This document shows, one piece after another, positions 43,184-51,230 of a stretch of 64,000 nucleotides of DNA. The stretch is from Micromonospora cremea. Its GTDB lineage: Bacteria; Actinomycetota; Actinomycetes; Mycobacteriales; Micromonosporaceae. Position 1 is the first letter of the stretch, and each line of letters starts with the position of its first letter. The translations under genes and the position numbers were made by a program. The stretch spans positions 1,613,501-1,677,500 of the forward strand of contig NZ_FSQT01000002.1 in the NCBI RefSeq assembly GCF_900143515.1. The letters are read 5' to 3'. Under the pieces are notes generated by a model that worked only from the letters and a program-made list of their open reading frames with translations, made no database searches and was not told the DNA's origin.

Positions 43184-44116
43184 TTGCGCAAGCTGCTCTC
43201 GCTTCTCTTCGTTCCCCTGGTGGCGGCGGCCACCCTCACCACGGTCGGTGCACCGGCAACCGCCCATCCGGCAAAGCCGTTTCCGGCCCGGATCGCCCTG
43301 CCCAACGGGTTCACCCCCGAGGGTTTGACGATCGGCCGGGGCACCACCGTGTACGTGACCTCCATTTTGGACGGAGCGGTGTGGCGCGGTGACTTACGTA
43401 CCGGGCGTGGTTCGGTGCTGATCCCGGCCGTGCCGGGCAAGGACAAGGCCGGCCTGAAGCTCGACCCGCAGGGCCGGCTGTGGACCGCCGACTTCTCCGG
43501 TGGCGGCGCCAGCGTCTACGACGCCGAGACCGGCGCCCAACTGGCCCACTACCAGTTCACCGACGAGCCGGGCAGCTACGTCAACGACCTCGTGATCACC
43601 AAGCGCGCGGTCTACTTCACCGACTCGGGCCGGCAGGTGCTGTACGTGGTGCCGCTGGGCCACGGTGGCCGGCTGCCAGCCGCCACGGCCTTCCGGGTGC
43701 TGCCGCTCAGCGGACCGGCTGCGACGCTGGACGCCTACCACAACGGGATCGTGGCACTGCCCGACGGCGACCTGCTGGTCGCACAGATGCTGCCCGGCCG
43801 GCTGGTACGCATCGACCCGCGCACCGGCGGCAGCCGCCTCGTCGACCTCGGTGGCTACTCCGTGGAGCGGGCCGACGGTCTGGTGCTGCGCGGCCACACC
43901 CTCTACGTGATCCGCAACCTCACCAATGTCATCGCGGTGGTCCGGATGAACAGCGGCTACACCGCCGGGGTGGTGCAGCGGGAGATCACCGGCCCGCAGC
44001 TGCGGTCGCCGGCCACCGGTGACCTGCTCGGCTCGGCGTTGTACGTGGTGAACGGTCGCTTCGACGTGGAGTCCACGCCGGACACCGACTACGACATCGT
44101 CCGCGTGCCGGCCTGA
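43184..44116 (+). CDS. Secreted beta-propeller protein (SMP-30/NHL-like)
   Basis: 310 aa with a signal peptide ('LRKLLSLLFVPLVAAATLTT', cut near ATA-HPA). The mature part shows repeated propeller blades: 'GFTPEGLTIGRGTTVYVTSI', 'KDKAGLKLDPQGRLWTADFS', 'SYVNDLVITKRAVYFTDSGR' and 'YHNGIVALPDGDLLVAQMLP'. That fits SMP-30/gluconolactonase-like folds; Asn-Asp in 'YVNDLV' may bind a metal. The substrate is unknown. Start TTG 43184 is inferred from AGGCGG six bases upstream and the signal peptide. It is convergent with the gas vesicle operon. Confidence 0.75.
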   Translation: MRKLLSLLFVPLVAAATLTTVGAPATAHPAKPFPARIALPNGFTPEGLTIGRGTTVYVTSILDGAVWRGDLRTGRGSVLIPAVPGKDKAGLKLDPQGRLWTADFSGGGASVYDAETGAQLAHYQFTDEPGSYVNDLVITKRAVYFTDSGRQVLYVVPLGHGGRLPAATAFRVLPLSGPAATLDAYHNGIVALPDGDLLVAQMLPGRLVRIDPRTGGSRLVDLGGYSVERADGLVLRGHTLYVIRNLTNVIAVVRMNSGYTAGVVQREITGPQLRSPATGDLLGSALYVVNGRFDVESTPDTDYDIVRVPA

Positions 44117-44161
44117 TCCCAGCGGCCGGCGGCAGCCCCCTTCCGGGGTTGCCGCCGGCCG

Positions 44162-44515
44162 TCAGTCGGTGGGGAGCAGCGGACCGAGTGGGCCGAGGTC
44201 CAGATTGAGGTCCTCGGGTGCCAGGCCGAAGTGCTCGCGCAGCCCGACCATCTGCTCCTCCAGCGCCATCAGCGTCACCCCGATCCGCTCGATCTGCTCC
44301 TCGGTCAGGTCACCGAGGTCGACCCGGCGCAGCGCCTGCCGCTCCATCAACTGCCGCAGCAACTCCACGATCGTGAGCACCAGGCTGGCCAGCCCTCGCT
44401 CGACCGAGTCGCGGTCCACCGCGATCCGGCGGTCCAGCGGGGTGACCCGGGGCGGCCGCCACGACTCCGCGCCCAGCGCAGCGGCCAGCTCCGTCGCCTC
44501 GTCCCGCCCGGTCAT
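44162..44515 (-). CDS. gvpK: Gas vesicle protein GvpK
   Basis: 117 aa. The family core is clear: 'RIAVDRDSVERGLASLVLTI', 'VELLRQLMERQALRRVDLGD' and 'LTEEQIERIGVTLMALEEQM'. GvpK is an essential minor or assembly protein of gas vesicles. It is the last gene of the cluster; its start overlaps the gvpS stop as ATGA. Confidence 0.95.
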   Translation of the reverse strand: MTGRDEATELAAALGAESWRPPRVTPLDRRIAVDRDSVERGLASLVLTIVELLRQLMERQALRRVDLGDLTEEQIERIGVTLMALEEQMVGLREHFGLAPEDLNLDLGPLGPLLPTD

Positions 44516-44724
44516 CCGGCGTCCTCCGGCGGGGCCAGCGCGCCGACCGAGGCGACCAGCGCGCGCAGCGAGATCCGGACGAGGTCCACGTCGGCGATGG
44601 CCAGGGTGAGGTCGCCGCTGATCACGACCCCGGTGGCGAGCACCCTGTCGAGCAGGTCCACCAGGGCCACCGGCCGGTAGGCCAGCGGATCGTCCGCGCT
44701 GCTCGGCGCGAGCGCGGTGGTCAC
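44512..44724 (-). CDS. gvpS: GvpA-family minor gas vesicle protein GvpS
   Basis: 70 aa with only the GvpA/J core: 'ALVDLLDRVLATGVVISGDL', 'TLAIADVDLVRISLRALVAS'. The short length and its place just before gvpK fit GvpS of actinobacterial clusters. The GTG start overlaps the gvpL stop (GTGA) and its stop overlaps gvpK (ATGA). Confidence 0.85.
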   Translation of the reverse strand: MTTALAPSSADDPLAYRPVALVDLLDRVLATGVVISGDLTLAIADVDLVRISLRALVASVGALAPPEDAG

Positions 44725-45548
44725 CAGGGCTCCCGTACGGTGTGCGCCGGCTCCGGCCGTTCCGTGACGAAGGAGTACGCCGGCCACGGCCCGGTCAGCT
44801 CCAGCCGGATCTCCGGATGCCGGCTGCCCAACGCGGCGACCAGGTCGGTGAAGCCGGGCAGCGCCGCGAGGTCCACCAGGTACGCCCCGTTGAGCACCAT
44901 CGGGGTGGACGCCCCGGAGAGCCGCCGGTCCTGCGGCGCGTGCCGCCGGCCGGCCACGGCCAGCTCGCACAACGCGGCGTGCACCGTGTCCGCCGCCGCG
45001 CTCGCCGCCTGCTGGCCCTCCTCCCGGGCGGTCAACTGTGCCCGGCGCCGCCGCAGGTACGCCGTCCCCACGCCGCCCGCCCCGACCGGCTCGGCGCTCG
45101 TACGGGCCGCGCCCGGCACCAGGAAGCCCTTCACGCCCCACTCGCCGCGTCCGGTGAGGCGGTCCAGGGTGGCGACCAGCTCGCCCCGGCACGCGGCGAG
45201 GGACCCGGCCACCCGCTCGTCGTCGGTGTGCACGGTGGCGAGCCGGGCCGGCACCACCGGTCCCCGACGGGCCAGCGCCTCGACCACGCCGTGGTGCGCC
45301 CGGGCCGCCCGCTCCAACCACGCCAGGTCCTCCAGGTTGCGGCGCAGCGGCTGCTCGCCGTACTCGTCCAGCGGCGCGGTGCTGACCACGGCGACCAGGC
45401 CGGAGGCGGACACCGCCCGGACCGGGGCGCCGTCCATCCCGGCGATCGCCGCCAGCGCCGCCGGATCGGCGTCCCGGACCACGCCGTGCAGCCAGGCCCC
45501 GGCCGTCGGGGCGGGCCGGTCAGCGGCTACCTCAGCCGTCGAACTCAT
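44721..45548 (-). CDS. gvpL: Gas vesicle protein GvpL (GvpF/L family)
   Basis: 275 aa. N-terminal GvpF/L fold ('GAWLHGVVRDADPAALAAIA') and 'LRRNLEDLAWLERAARAHHG', then 'VVPARLATVHTDDERVAGSL', and a C-terminal 'LELTGPWPAYSFV', the near-universal end of the family. It probably binds GvpA and works in assembly. ATG 45548 is preceded by GGAGGAG. It overlaps gvpJ by 17 bases. Confidence 0.9.
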   Translation of the reverse strand: MSSTAEVAADRPAPTAGAWLHGVVRDADPAALAAIAGMDGAPVRAVSASGLVAVVSTAPLDEYGEQPLRRNLEDLAWLERAARAHHGVVEALARRGPVVPARLATVHTDDERVAGSLAACRGELVATLDRLTGRGEWGVKGFLVPGAARTSAEPVGAGGVGTAYLRRRRAQLTAREEGQQAASAAADTVHAALCELAVAGRRHAPQDRRLSGASTPMVLNGAYLVDLAALPGFTDLVAALGSRHPEIRLELTGPWPAYSFVTERPEPAHTVREPW

Positions 45549-45915
45549 TCCACTCCTCCAGTTCGGCGTCCCGGCGACGCGCCCGGGCCGCCACCCGGGG
45601 CCGGCGCTCCGCCTCGACCTGCTCCGGGTCACGCGGTCCCGGCTCCACCGGGGGCCGGGCCCGCGAGCTGAGCCACGGGTCGTGCTCCCACCAGTCGATG
45701 CCGATCTGCCGCGCGGTGTCGACCGACGCGATGACCAGCCGCAGTTTCAGCGTCAGCAGCTCGATGTCGAGCAGGCTGACCCGGATGTCACCGGCGATCA
45801 CGATGCCCCGGTCGAGGACCCGCTCCAGGATGTCGCCCAGGTTGGCCGGCTCGTGGCCGGCGGGCAGAACCTGGCCGGAGTTCTGCACGACCGACGGAGC
45901 CTGCGGTCTGGTCAT
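45532..45915 (-). CDS. gvpJ: Gas vesicle protein GvpJ (GvpA family)
   Basis: 127 aa. The GvpA-like core 'NLGDILERVLDRGIVIAGDI', 'RVSLLDIELLTLKLRLVIAS' and the GvpJ-specific 'IGIDWWEHDPWL' are followed by a charged tail of about 40 residues ('RRPRVAARARRRDAELEEW'). GvpJ is thought to act at the conical tips or in nucleation. It starts one base after the gvpO stop. Confidence 0.92.
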   Translation of the reverse strand: MTRPQAPSVVQNSGQVLPAGHEPANLGDILERVLDRGIVIAGDIRVSLLDIELLTLKLRLVIASVDTARQIGIDWWEHDPWLSSRARPPVEPGPRDPEQVEAERRPRVAARARRRDAELEEWNEFDG

Positions 45916-45916
45916 C

Positions 45917-46270
45917 TCAGCCCACCTCGCCCTTTCCGCGCTGGTAGCGACGCACCCGCCGGTAGCCCAGCAGTCCCCCCTCGATGTCGAGTTCGACCTC
46001 GTAGAGGCCGAGCAGATCGGTCGAGGCGGGAATCCGGTGGTCCTCGACCACCTCGACCCCGATCAGCCAGCCGTCGTCGGTGGCCTGAAGCGAGGTGGTC
46101 CCGACCGGGTCCCGACCGGTCAGCTCGACGACCTGGCGCAGTCCTTCCCGGGCCGCCTCCGCGGCCGACACCGGCTCGACGTACTCCTCCTCGTCGTACT
46201 GGTCTGCGTCGCCGCTCTCCGGCTCCCGCCGGCGGGCGCGTTCGTCGCCTTGGATTGCCACCCCGCTCAC
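45917..46270 (-). CDS. gvpO: Gas vesicle protein GvpO
   Basis: 117 aa. An acidic disordered start ('ESGDADQYDEEEYVEPVSAA') precedes the GvpO domain: 'EAAREGLRQVVELTGRDPVG', 'DGWLIGVEVVEDHRIPASTD' and 'LLGLYEVELDIEGGLLGYRR'. In actinobacterial clusters GvpO is conserved, with an accessory or regulatory role. Here it sits inside the operon between gvpG and gvpJ, not first as in Streptomyces. The GTG start overlaps the gvpG stop. Confidence 0.92.
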   Translation of the reverse strand: MSGVAIQGDERARRREPESGDADQYDEEEYVEPVSAAEAAREGLRQVVELTGRDPVGTTSLQATDDGWLIGVEVVEDHRIPASTDLLGLYEVELDIEGGLLGYRRVRRYQRGKGEVG

Positions 46271-46629
46271 CTTCCCCGCCGCCGGTCCGGGTCACCCGGC
46301 CGGTCCGCACGCCGTCGCTGGCCGGTCTCCCGCAGCCTCCGGGCGCGGGCCGGGCGGTTCCCCGCCCGGCCCGCGTCCGGGGCAGCACTACGAGCGGCGC
46401 CGCCACCCGTGCCGGTCAACCGGTCCAGGACCTGCTGCTGTCTCAGGTCACGCTCCTGCGAGGTGATGTCGCCAGCGGCCGCCGCCGCGTCCAACTCCTC
46501 CAGCTCACGCCGAATGTTGGCCGGGTCGTACCGCTGTGCCTCCGCCTCCCGCGCGATCACCTTCACCACCGCGGTCAGCCCTCGCATCGGGGCGTACGGC
46601 AGCGTCAGCAGCCCCCAGAGGATGTCCAT
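46267..46629 (-). CDS. gvpG: Gas vesicle protein GvpG
   Basis: 120 aa. The start 'MDILWGLLTLPYAPMRGLTA' and 'EELDAAAAAGDITSQERDLR' (helical core with the EEL...G.IT..E pattern) identify GvpG. The last 50 residues are an arginine-rich, likely disordered extension not seen in short homologues. It lies three bases after gvpF. Confidence 0.93.
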   Translation of the reverse strand: MDILWGLLTLPYAPMRGLTAVVKVIAREAEAQRYDPANIRRELEELDAAAAAGDITSQERDLRQQQVLDRLTGTGGGAARSAAPDAGRAGNRPARARRLRETGQRRRADRPGDPDRRRGR

Positions 46630-46632
46630 GCG

Positions 46633-47388
46633 TCACTCCACCAGCTGATGCGCGCTGACGAAGTCGTACGGGGCGAGCGGCCCGAGCAACCGCATTCGGA
46701 TCACGTCCCGCCGCTGCTCGGCGAACTCCTCCACCGCCTCGACGAACTCCTCCTCGCGGTCGACGTCGACCAGGAAGGCGGCGTTCACCGCGTCCAGTTC
46801 GTTGCTCGGCGGGCGCGGTGCGTTCGAAACCGACAGCGGAACGAGCGTGTCGATCAGCTGCCGGCTCTCCGCCTCCCGGCGCAGCTCAACCGCCTGGCTG
46901 ATCATCTCGCCAAGTCGGATCCGCTGCTCCCGGGTGGCCGCCTCGGACAGTCCCCGCACCTGGTCGGCGAGGTCCGCGGCGGCCGGGCTCCCGGCGAGAA
47001 TCTCGGCGATCAACTCCTGCTCGTCGTAGCGGCCGTGCACCGTGTACTGGATCCGATCCTCCAACTCGTCGAGCGCCGCCGCGAACCGGTCATGGTGCGC
47101 GTCGAGCAGGTCGGCCACCGCGTCCGGCCCGGTGACGACCGTGCCGAACCGCACCGGGAGCACCGGCGCCACTGCCGCCGTCCCGTCCAGCAGTTGCTGG
47201 TACGCGGTCAGGTCCGCCGGCCGGCCCAACGCTTCCTCCAGCCCAACCTCGCTGACCAGCGCGGCGAGCCGGCCCTGCCGGACCACGTCCACCTCGCCCG
47301 GCGGGTCGCCGACACCGACGGCATCCGGGGTCGGCTCCACGTCGGAGGGGACGATGCCGTAGACGAAGAGCCCGATCTCGTCGGCCAT
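46633..47388 (-). CDS. gvpF: Gas vesicle protein GvpF
   Basis: 251 aa. 'GLFVYGIVPSD' at the N-terminus, 'VAPVLPVRFGTVV', 'LDELEDRIQYTVHGRYDEQE' (the ExxVK/H-like junction of the family) and the C-terminal 'MRLLGPLAPYDFV'. GvpF binds GvpA during growth of the vesicle wall (family knowledge). It begins one base after the gvpA stop. Confidence 0.93.
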   Translation of the reverse strand: MADEIGLFVYGIVPSDVEPTPDAVGVGDPPGEVDVVRQGRLAALVSEVGLEEALGRPADLTAYQQLLDGTAAVAPVLPVRFGTVVTGPDAVADLLDAHHDRFAAALDELEDRIQYTVHGRYDEQELIAEILAGSPAAADLADQVRGLSEAATREQRIRLGEMISQAVELRREAESRQLIDTLVPLSVSNAPRPPSNELDAVNAAFLVDVDREEEFVEAVEEFAEQRRDVIRMRLLGPLAPYDFVSAHQLVE

Positions 47389-47389
47389 C

Positions 47390-47818
47390 TCAGCGCTCCT
47401 CGTCCCGCCGTCGGCGCGGTCGAGGCCGGTCCCGGTCCCGGTCCGAGCCGAGCTCGCCGACCGCGTCCTTCACCGCACCACCGATCGCCCCGACGGTCTT
47501 GCCGAGACCGGCGGCGGCCTTGCCGGCGCCAACGGCTCCCGAGGCGCCGCCGACCAGGTCCGGGAGCCCCTTCTGCTTCTTGGGCGTGATGTCGAGCCGA
47601 TCCACCGCCTCAGCGAACCGCAGGTACGTTTCGACGCTGGCGACGACGATCCGGGCGTTGATCTCCAGAAGTTGGATGCCGACCACGGCGACCGAAACCT
47701 GGGCGTCGATCACCACGCCCTTGTCCAGCACGGTCTCCACGACGTCGGCCAGCCCGGAGGACGAGCCACCTCGCTCCAAGGCGCTGCCGGCCTGGGCACC
47801 GCTCGTCGCGACGCTCAT
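47390..47818 (-). CDS. gvpA: Major gas vesicle protein GvpA, C-terminally extended
   Basis: 142 aa. The GvpA core spans about residues 21-75: '[20 protein letters not shown]', '[20 protein letters not shown]', '[17 protein letters not shown]'. It would form the amphiphilic ribs of the vesicle wall. After it come a Gly/Ala-rich segment ('[20 protein letters not shown]') and an Arg/Asp tail, doubling the size of a minimal GvpA. An unusual feature for a wall protein is that the gene is third in the operon and overlaps the SRPBCC gene (ATGA), without a promoter of its own in view. Confidence 0.9.
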   Translation of the reverse strand: MSVATSGAQAGSALERGGSSSGLADVVETVLDKGVVIDAQVSVAVVGIQLLEINARIVVASVETYLRFAEAVDRLDITPKKQKGLPDLVGGASGAVGAGKAAAGLGKTVGAIGGAVKDAVGELGSDRDRDRPRPRRRRDEER

Positions 47819-49020
47819 TCGCCCCGCTCCTCTCGCCGACGGCGGACCACCGGGCGCCGAGGCGCCTCCGGGGCACGCCGGGCGGCCGGGCTTGGACGCT
47901 GCGGCTCATCGCGCGGCTGCGAACGACGGGCGCGCTCGGGTGCCCGACGACGCGGCGGCGGCTGTTCCTCCTCCGGCTCCTCGTCCTCGTACTCCTCGTC
48001 GTACTCGTCCTCGTACTCGTCGTACTCCTGCTCCGGAGGGCGACGCCGTTCCGGCGGCCGGCGGCGGCCCCGCTCGGGCTGGCGGGCGCGCCGCTCCTGC
48101 TCGGGCTCCTCCTGCTCCTCCGGCGCCGGCCCTTCCCGCCCCCGCTGTTCCTGCTGCTCGCGCTGTTCCTGCTCCTCGCGCAGGGCGGTCTCGTGGTCCT
48201 TGACCACCTGGGAGTCGCGGATCTCGCCGCGCCAGCCTTCGACCGAGTCGGGGTCGAGCGCGGTCTGGGTCATCACGTGCCGGACGAAGTGCTTCAACTC
48301 CAGCCGCGCCCGGCGGCCCTGGGCCCGCCAGAGGTTGCCGGTGTGCTCGAAGAGCCCCTGCGGGTGGTACTCCAGCACCACCAGGATGCGGGTCAGGTCG
48401 GGGGTGATCTCGTGGAAGCTGACGGTGCCGTCGACCGAGCCCTTCTCACCCTTGGACCGCCAGTGGATGAGCCCGTCCGGCACCTGCCGGACGATGGTGG
48501 ACTCCCAGGTGCGATGCGACCAGAAGACCCGCGCCTTCCAGGTCATCTTCTCGTCGGAGTCGTTCTCGGCCTGCTCGACCTTCTTCATGAAGCTCGGGAA
48601 GTCGCCGAACTGCGTCCACTGGTTGTACGCGGCCCGCACCGGCACGCCGACCTCGATCGTCTCGACGATGTTGGTGACCTTCAGCTTCTTGCCGCCCTTG
48701 CCGCCGCCCTTTCCGCTAACGCGGCCCAGAGCCGACATCACCTTCTCCTTACCGCCGGCCATCCCGGCATGAACCATCGCCTTCACCGGTGAGTGACCCT
48801 CGGCGAGCTTCTGCGCGCCGGTCGCGGCGGCGATCAGACCGGGTCCGCCGCCCTGGCGCGCGTACTCACTGAGCCGGCCGGTCGCGCCGGTGATCCGCTC
48901 GTTCACCACCGTCATCGCCCGCTCGCCGATCGCCTCGGCCAGGTTGCGAACCTCGTCGGCCAACTGGCCGCGGAGCTTGTCACCAAGTCCGCCCGGGTTG
49001 GTGTTTCCCGCCATGGTCAC
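47815..49020 (-). CDS. SRPBCC (polyketide cyclase-like) protein with mixed-charge tail
   Basis: 401 aa. The N-terminal 110 residues are helical, with '[20 protein letters not shown]'. A START/SRPBCC domain (about 112-270) has '[20 protein letters not shown]', '[20 protein letters not shown]' and '[20 protein letters not shown]'. The last 120 residues alternate strongly acidic ('[20 protein letters not shown]') and arginine-rich blocks. Such SRPBCC proteins accompany actinobacterial gvp genes; a lipid-like ligand or scaffold role is possible but unproven. GTG 49020 (GTGA overlap with the gene before) is used; ATG 49014 is possible. Confidence 0.8.
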   Translation of the reverse strand: MTMAGNTNPGGLGDKLRGQLADEVRNLAEAIGERAMTVVNERITGATGRLSEYARQGGGPGLIAAATGAQKLAEGHSPVKAMVHAGMAGGKEKVMSALGRVSGKGGGKGGKKLKVTNIVETIEVGVPVRAAYNQWTQFGDFPSFMKKVEQAENDSDEKMTWKARVFWSHRTWESTIVRQVPDGLIHWRSKGEKGSVDGTVSFHEITPDLTRILVVLEYHPQGLFEHTGNLWRAQGRRARLELKHFVRHVMTQTALDPDSVEGWRGEIRDSQVVKDHETALREEQEQREQQEQRGREGPAPEEQEEPEQERRARQPERGRRRPPERRRPPEQEYDEYEDEYDEEYEDEEPEEEQPPPRRRAPERARRSQPRDEPQRPSPAARRAPEAPRRPVVRRRREERGE

Positions 49021-49451
49021 CGCCCCCGCCGCTGACCGGCCGCCGCGTCGTCCCGGCCGGTCTGGTTCGCCGTGTCGCGGTCGTCGTCGCGACCCGCGTC
49101 GTCCTCGCGGCCCGTGTCGTCGCCGGCACCGCTCTGGTCTCCGGAACGGCGGCGCAGCGCGTCGGCCGAGCCGCGCAGCCGACCGGTGAGCGCGTCGACG
49201 CTGCTGCCGGCCGCCGCGCTGGCGGCGGCCCGGCCCGCGTTCACCAGTGGCCCGCCGAGCTGGCTCAGGTTGCTCAGATGGGGGGACGAGTGCAGCACGT
49301 CGCTGCCGCGCTTCAGCAGCCCGCCGGGGGCCCGACTGGCCCGACCGGCGGCGACCGCGGCGGCCAGGGTGAGTGCGGTACGCAGCTTGCGGCGGCGGCC
49401 CAGCAGGTAGCCGAAGCCCACCGCCAGCCCGATTCGTGTTCCGGTCTTCAT
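49017..49451 (-). CDS. First gene of the gas vesicle operon, small membrane/charged protein
   Basis: 144 aa, family not named. 'GTRIGLAVGFGYLLGRRRKL' and 'RTALTLAAAVAAGRAS' form a short hydrophobic region; the middle is Ser/Ala/Leu-rich. The tail is a repetitive polyampholyte ('GREDDAGRDDDRDTANQTGR'). AAGGAGA lies five bases before ATG 49451. It heads the gvp operon and overlaps the SRPBCC gene (GTGA), so a gas-vesicle-related role is likely. Confidence 0.65.
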   Translation of the reverse strand: MKTGTRIGLAVGFGYLLGRRRKLRTALTLAAAVAAGRASRAPGGLLKRGSDVLHSSPHLSNLSQLGGPLVNAGRAAASAAAGSSVDALTGRLRGSADALRRRSGDQSGAGDDTGREDDAGRDDDRDTANQTGRDDAAAGQRRGR

Positions 49452-49723
49452 CAGTTCTCCTTCGTTCCCCGGAGGTCCGGACGCCTGGCGATGGGGCCAG
49501 AAGGGGCTACCGGGGAATAGCGCGAAGCATGCCTTCGGTCAGACGTCCCGTATCTGCGGACCCGGCGGGCAGTACCCGGCGGCATTCCGCCGAAACCATT
49601 CCGGCAATTTCCGGATGCGTCCGCGCACGCCAACAGGAAATGCGGGAATGGACGCCCCAATACGGACGTTCAGGCGGCAAACACCAGGCAGAACGACAGA
49701 GAAGGCGAAACTTCAGAATCGTT
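49452..49723. other. Promoter region of the gas vesicle operon
   Basis: No gene is seen in 272 bp. It is the least GC-biased stretch nearby and contains the SigB-like promoter at 49573-49596. That leaves a leader of about 110 nt before the first gene. Confidence 0.6.
49573..49596 (-). promoter_or_regulatory. SigB-like stress promoter of the gvp operon
   Basis: On the minus strand GTTT (49596-49593), 15 bp and GGGTA (49577-49573) match the actinobacterial SigB-type consensus GTTT-N14-16-GGGTA. It is correctly oriented, about 120 bp before the first gene. Confidence 0.65.
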
Positions 49724-50233
49724 TCAGAGTGCTGGTGGCGTCGAATCGAGGCAGATTTCGGCACGCACCTTGCCGGCGTCCTCGCGCAGTTTCGCACCGC
49801 ACTTCTTCAGTACGCCGACCGCGGCGACGTTGTCCGCGGTCGTGTCCGCCACCACGGCCCGCATGCCCGCCCGGGCGGCGGCGTTCAGCAACTCGCGCAG
49901 GGCGGTCACGCCGATCCCCTGCCCGCGTGCCGACCGGCCGAGCCACATGCCGGCCTCGACTGTGCCGGGCTCGTCACAGCGTGTCATCCGGACCATGCCC
50001 ACCACCTCGCCGCCGACGAGGATCGCGTACATCTGGGAACGGGTCGGGCCGTCCAGGCCGCCGAAGCTCGCCCGGTGAAAGTCCCGGAACGCCTCCCGGC
50101 GGGCGAGCGACCAGCCGGCGGGAGCCTCGACCGGAGGCATCACATCACCCGGCTCGGCCTCGGCAGCCGCTACGGAGAGCAATGGCTCCAAGTTCTGCTC
50201 GTCCACCGGCTCCAACCGGACCGCACCCGCCAC
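49724..50233 (-). CDS. GNAT family N-acetyltransferase
   Basis: 169 aa from GTG 50233. 'VRLEPVDEQNLEPLLSVAAA', the active-site strand 'GTVEAGMWLGRSARGQGIGV' (acetyl-CoA loop RxxGxG) and 'DTTADNVAAVGVLKKCGAKL' mark a RimJ/RimL-like GNAT. The substrate is unknown. GTG 50233 is preferred because CAGACT ends seven bases upstream, as in the HD-domain gene; ATG 50275 is a longer alternative. The 3' end faces the gvp promoter region. Confidence 0.75.
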   Translation of the reverse strand: MAGAVRLEPVDEQNLEPLLSVAAAEAEPGDVMPPVEAPAGWSLARREAFRDFHRASFGGLDGPTRSQMYAILVGGEVVGMVRMTRCDEPGTVEAGMWLGRSARGQGIGVTALRELLNAAARAGMRAVVADTTADNVAAVGVLKKCGAKLREDAGKVRAEICLDSTPPAL

Positions 50234-50375
50234 GTGCCGCAGTCTGCCGCCCTCATCGGTCGAAGTCCACCCCATTGGGCATCCACTGGCGGTCCGGCTA
50301 CCGGTACCGACCGGTCGGACCGCCCCCAGCGTTCCACCTCACGCTCTGTTGCCACCCGGCCGAATCGCGGGGGCC

Positions 50376-51206
50376 TCAGGTCGCCGGTTCGAACTCGCAG
50401 AACACCACCGAGGCGTCGTCGGTGGGCTTGTGCCGGCGCAGCCGGTCGGGATGGTCGCGCTCGGCCTCCCGGACCCGGTCGAGCAACGCGCCCGGCCCGT
50501 CGGCGCCCAGCATGTCCAGCAGGCCCGCCCAGTCGGTCAGCCCGAACTGGTCGACAGCACTGGATGCGCCGTCGCTGAGCAGCGCCGCCCGGCGCAGCGC
50601 CCCCGGCCCCCGCCGGGGCAACGTCCCGGTCACCGCGTGGAAGGCCGCGTCCGGATCAGCCGCCGCCACCCAGTAGCCGTGCGTGCGGTTCATCCGTTCC
50701 CGCTGGACGCCCACGGCGTGCCGGAAGCGGGTCACCGGGTCCCCGCCGGCCGGCACCGTGGCGACCGTCCGGCGCAGCTCGGCCACCGCCGCCTCCAGCC
50801 GGTCGTCGGTCACCACGCTGACCTGGCCGGTGTCCAACACCAGCGGGCTGTCGCAGAGCACCAGATAGTCCACCTTGTCGCCGCACTCACGCAGCAGGCA
50901 GACGGTGCTGGACGGCGTACCGGGATGATCAAGGTCGCACTGCTCGCCATGGTCGGCGCGGACGGCGAGAATGGCCGCGGCCAGGTTGCTGGTCAGCCTG
51001 GCGGACGGACGTGCCGCCTCGGCCACGCCGATCCGGGCGGCCAGGTGCCGGACGTACCACTCCGGCCCGTGCACACAGCCGGTGTCGAAGCCCTCCGGCA
51101 CGGTGGCGCCGTCCAGAACGCCGACCAGCGGGCCGAACCGGAAGACCATGTCCTCGTTGACCAGCCGGCCCGGGGCTGGCGCGGACGCGGAGCGTACCCG
51201 CATCAT
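50376..51206 (-). CDS. PP2C-like protein phosphatase
   Basis: 276 aa. The metal-site pattern of the family is visible: 'GRLVNEDMVF' (NED), 'VGVLDGATV' (DGx), 'AALLSDGASSAVDQFG' (SDG) and 'RRHKPTDDASVVFCEFE' (DDAS). The overall order is that of a short PP2C. In actinobacteria similar proteins dephosphorylate Ser/Thr kinase targets or anti-sigma antagonists. A partner is not adjacent. Two in-frame ATGs (51206, 51203) open the gene. Confidence 0.8.
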   Translation of the reverse strand: MMRVRSASAPAPGRLVNEDMVFRFGPLVGVLDGATVPEGFDTGCVHGPEWYVRHLAARIGVAEAARPSARLTSNLAAAILAVRADHGEQCDLDHPGTPSSTVCLLRECGDKVDYLVLCDSPLVLDTGQVSVVTDDRLEAAVAELRRTVATVPAGGDPVTRFRHAVGVQRERMNRTHGYWVAAADPDAAFHAVTGTLPRRGPGALRRAALLSDGASSAVDQFGLTDWAGLLDMLGADGPGALLDRVREAERDHPDRLRRHKPTDDASVVFCEFEPAT

Positions 51207-51230
51207 CGGCGCCTGCCCCGCCCGGCCGGC

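Noticed and set aside
44512..44724. A second major wall protein gvpA
   Set aside because: The frame has the GvpA fold but diverges in the wall-contact residues and sits in the gvpS position before gvpK, so it is better seen as the minor protein GvpS.
44740..47589. Plus-strand open frame of about 950 codons antisense to the gas vesicle genes
   Set aside because: The translation is low-complexity Arg/Pro/Ser-rich and antisense to eight genes with clear family motifs, with no ribosome site.
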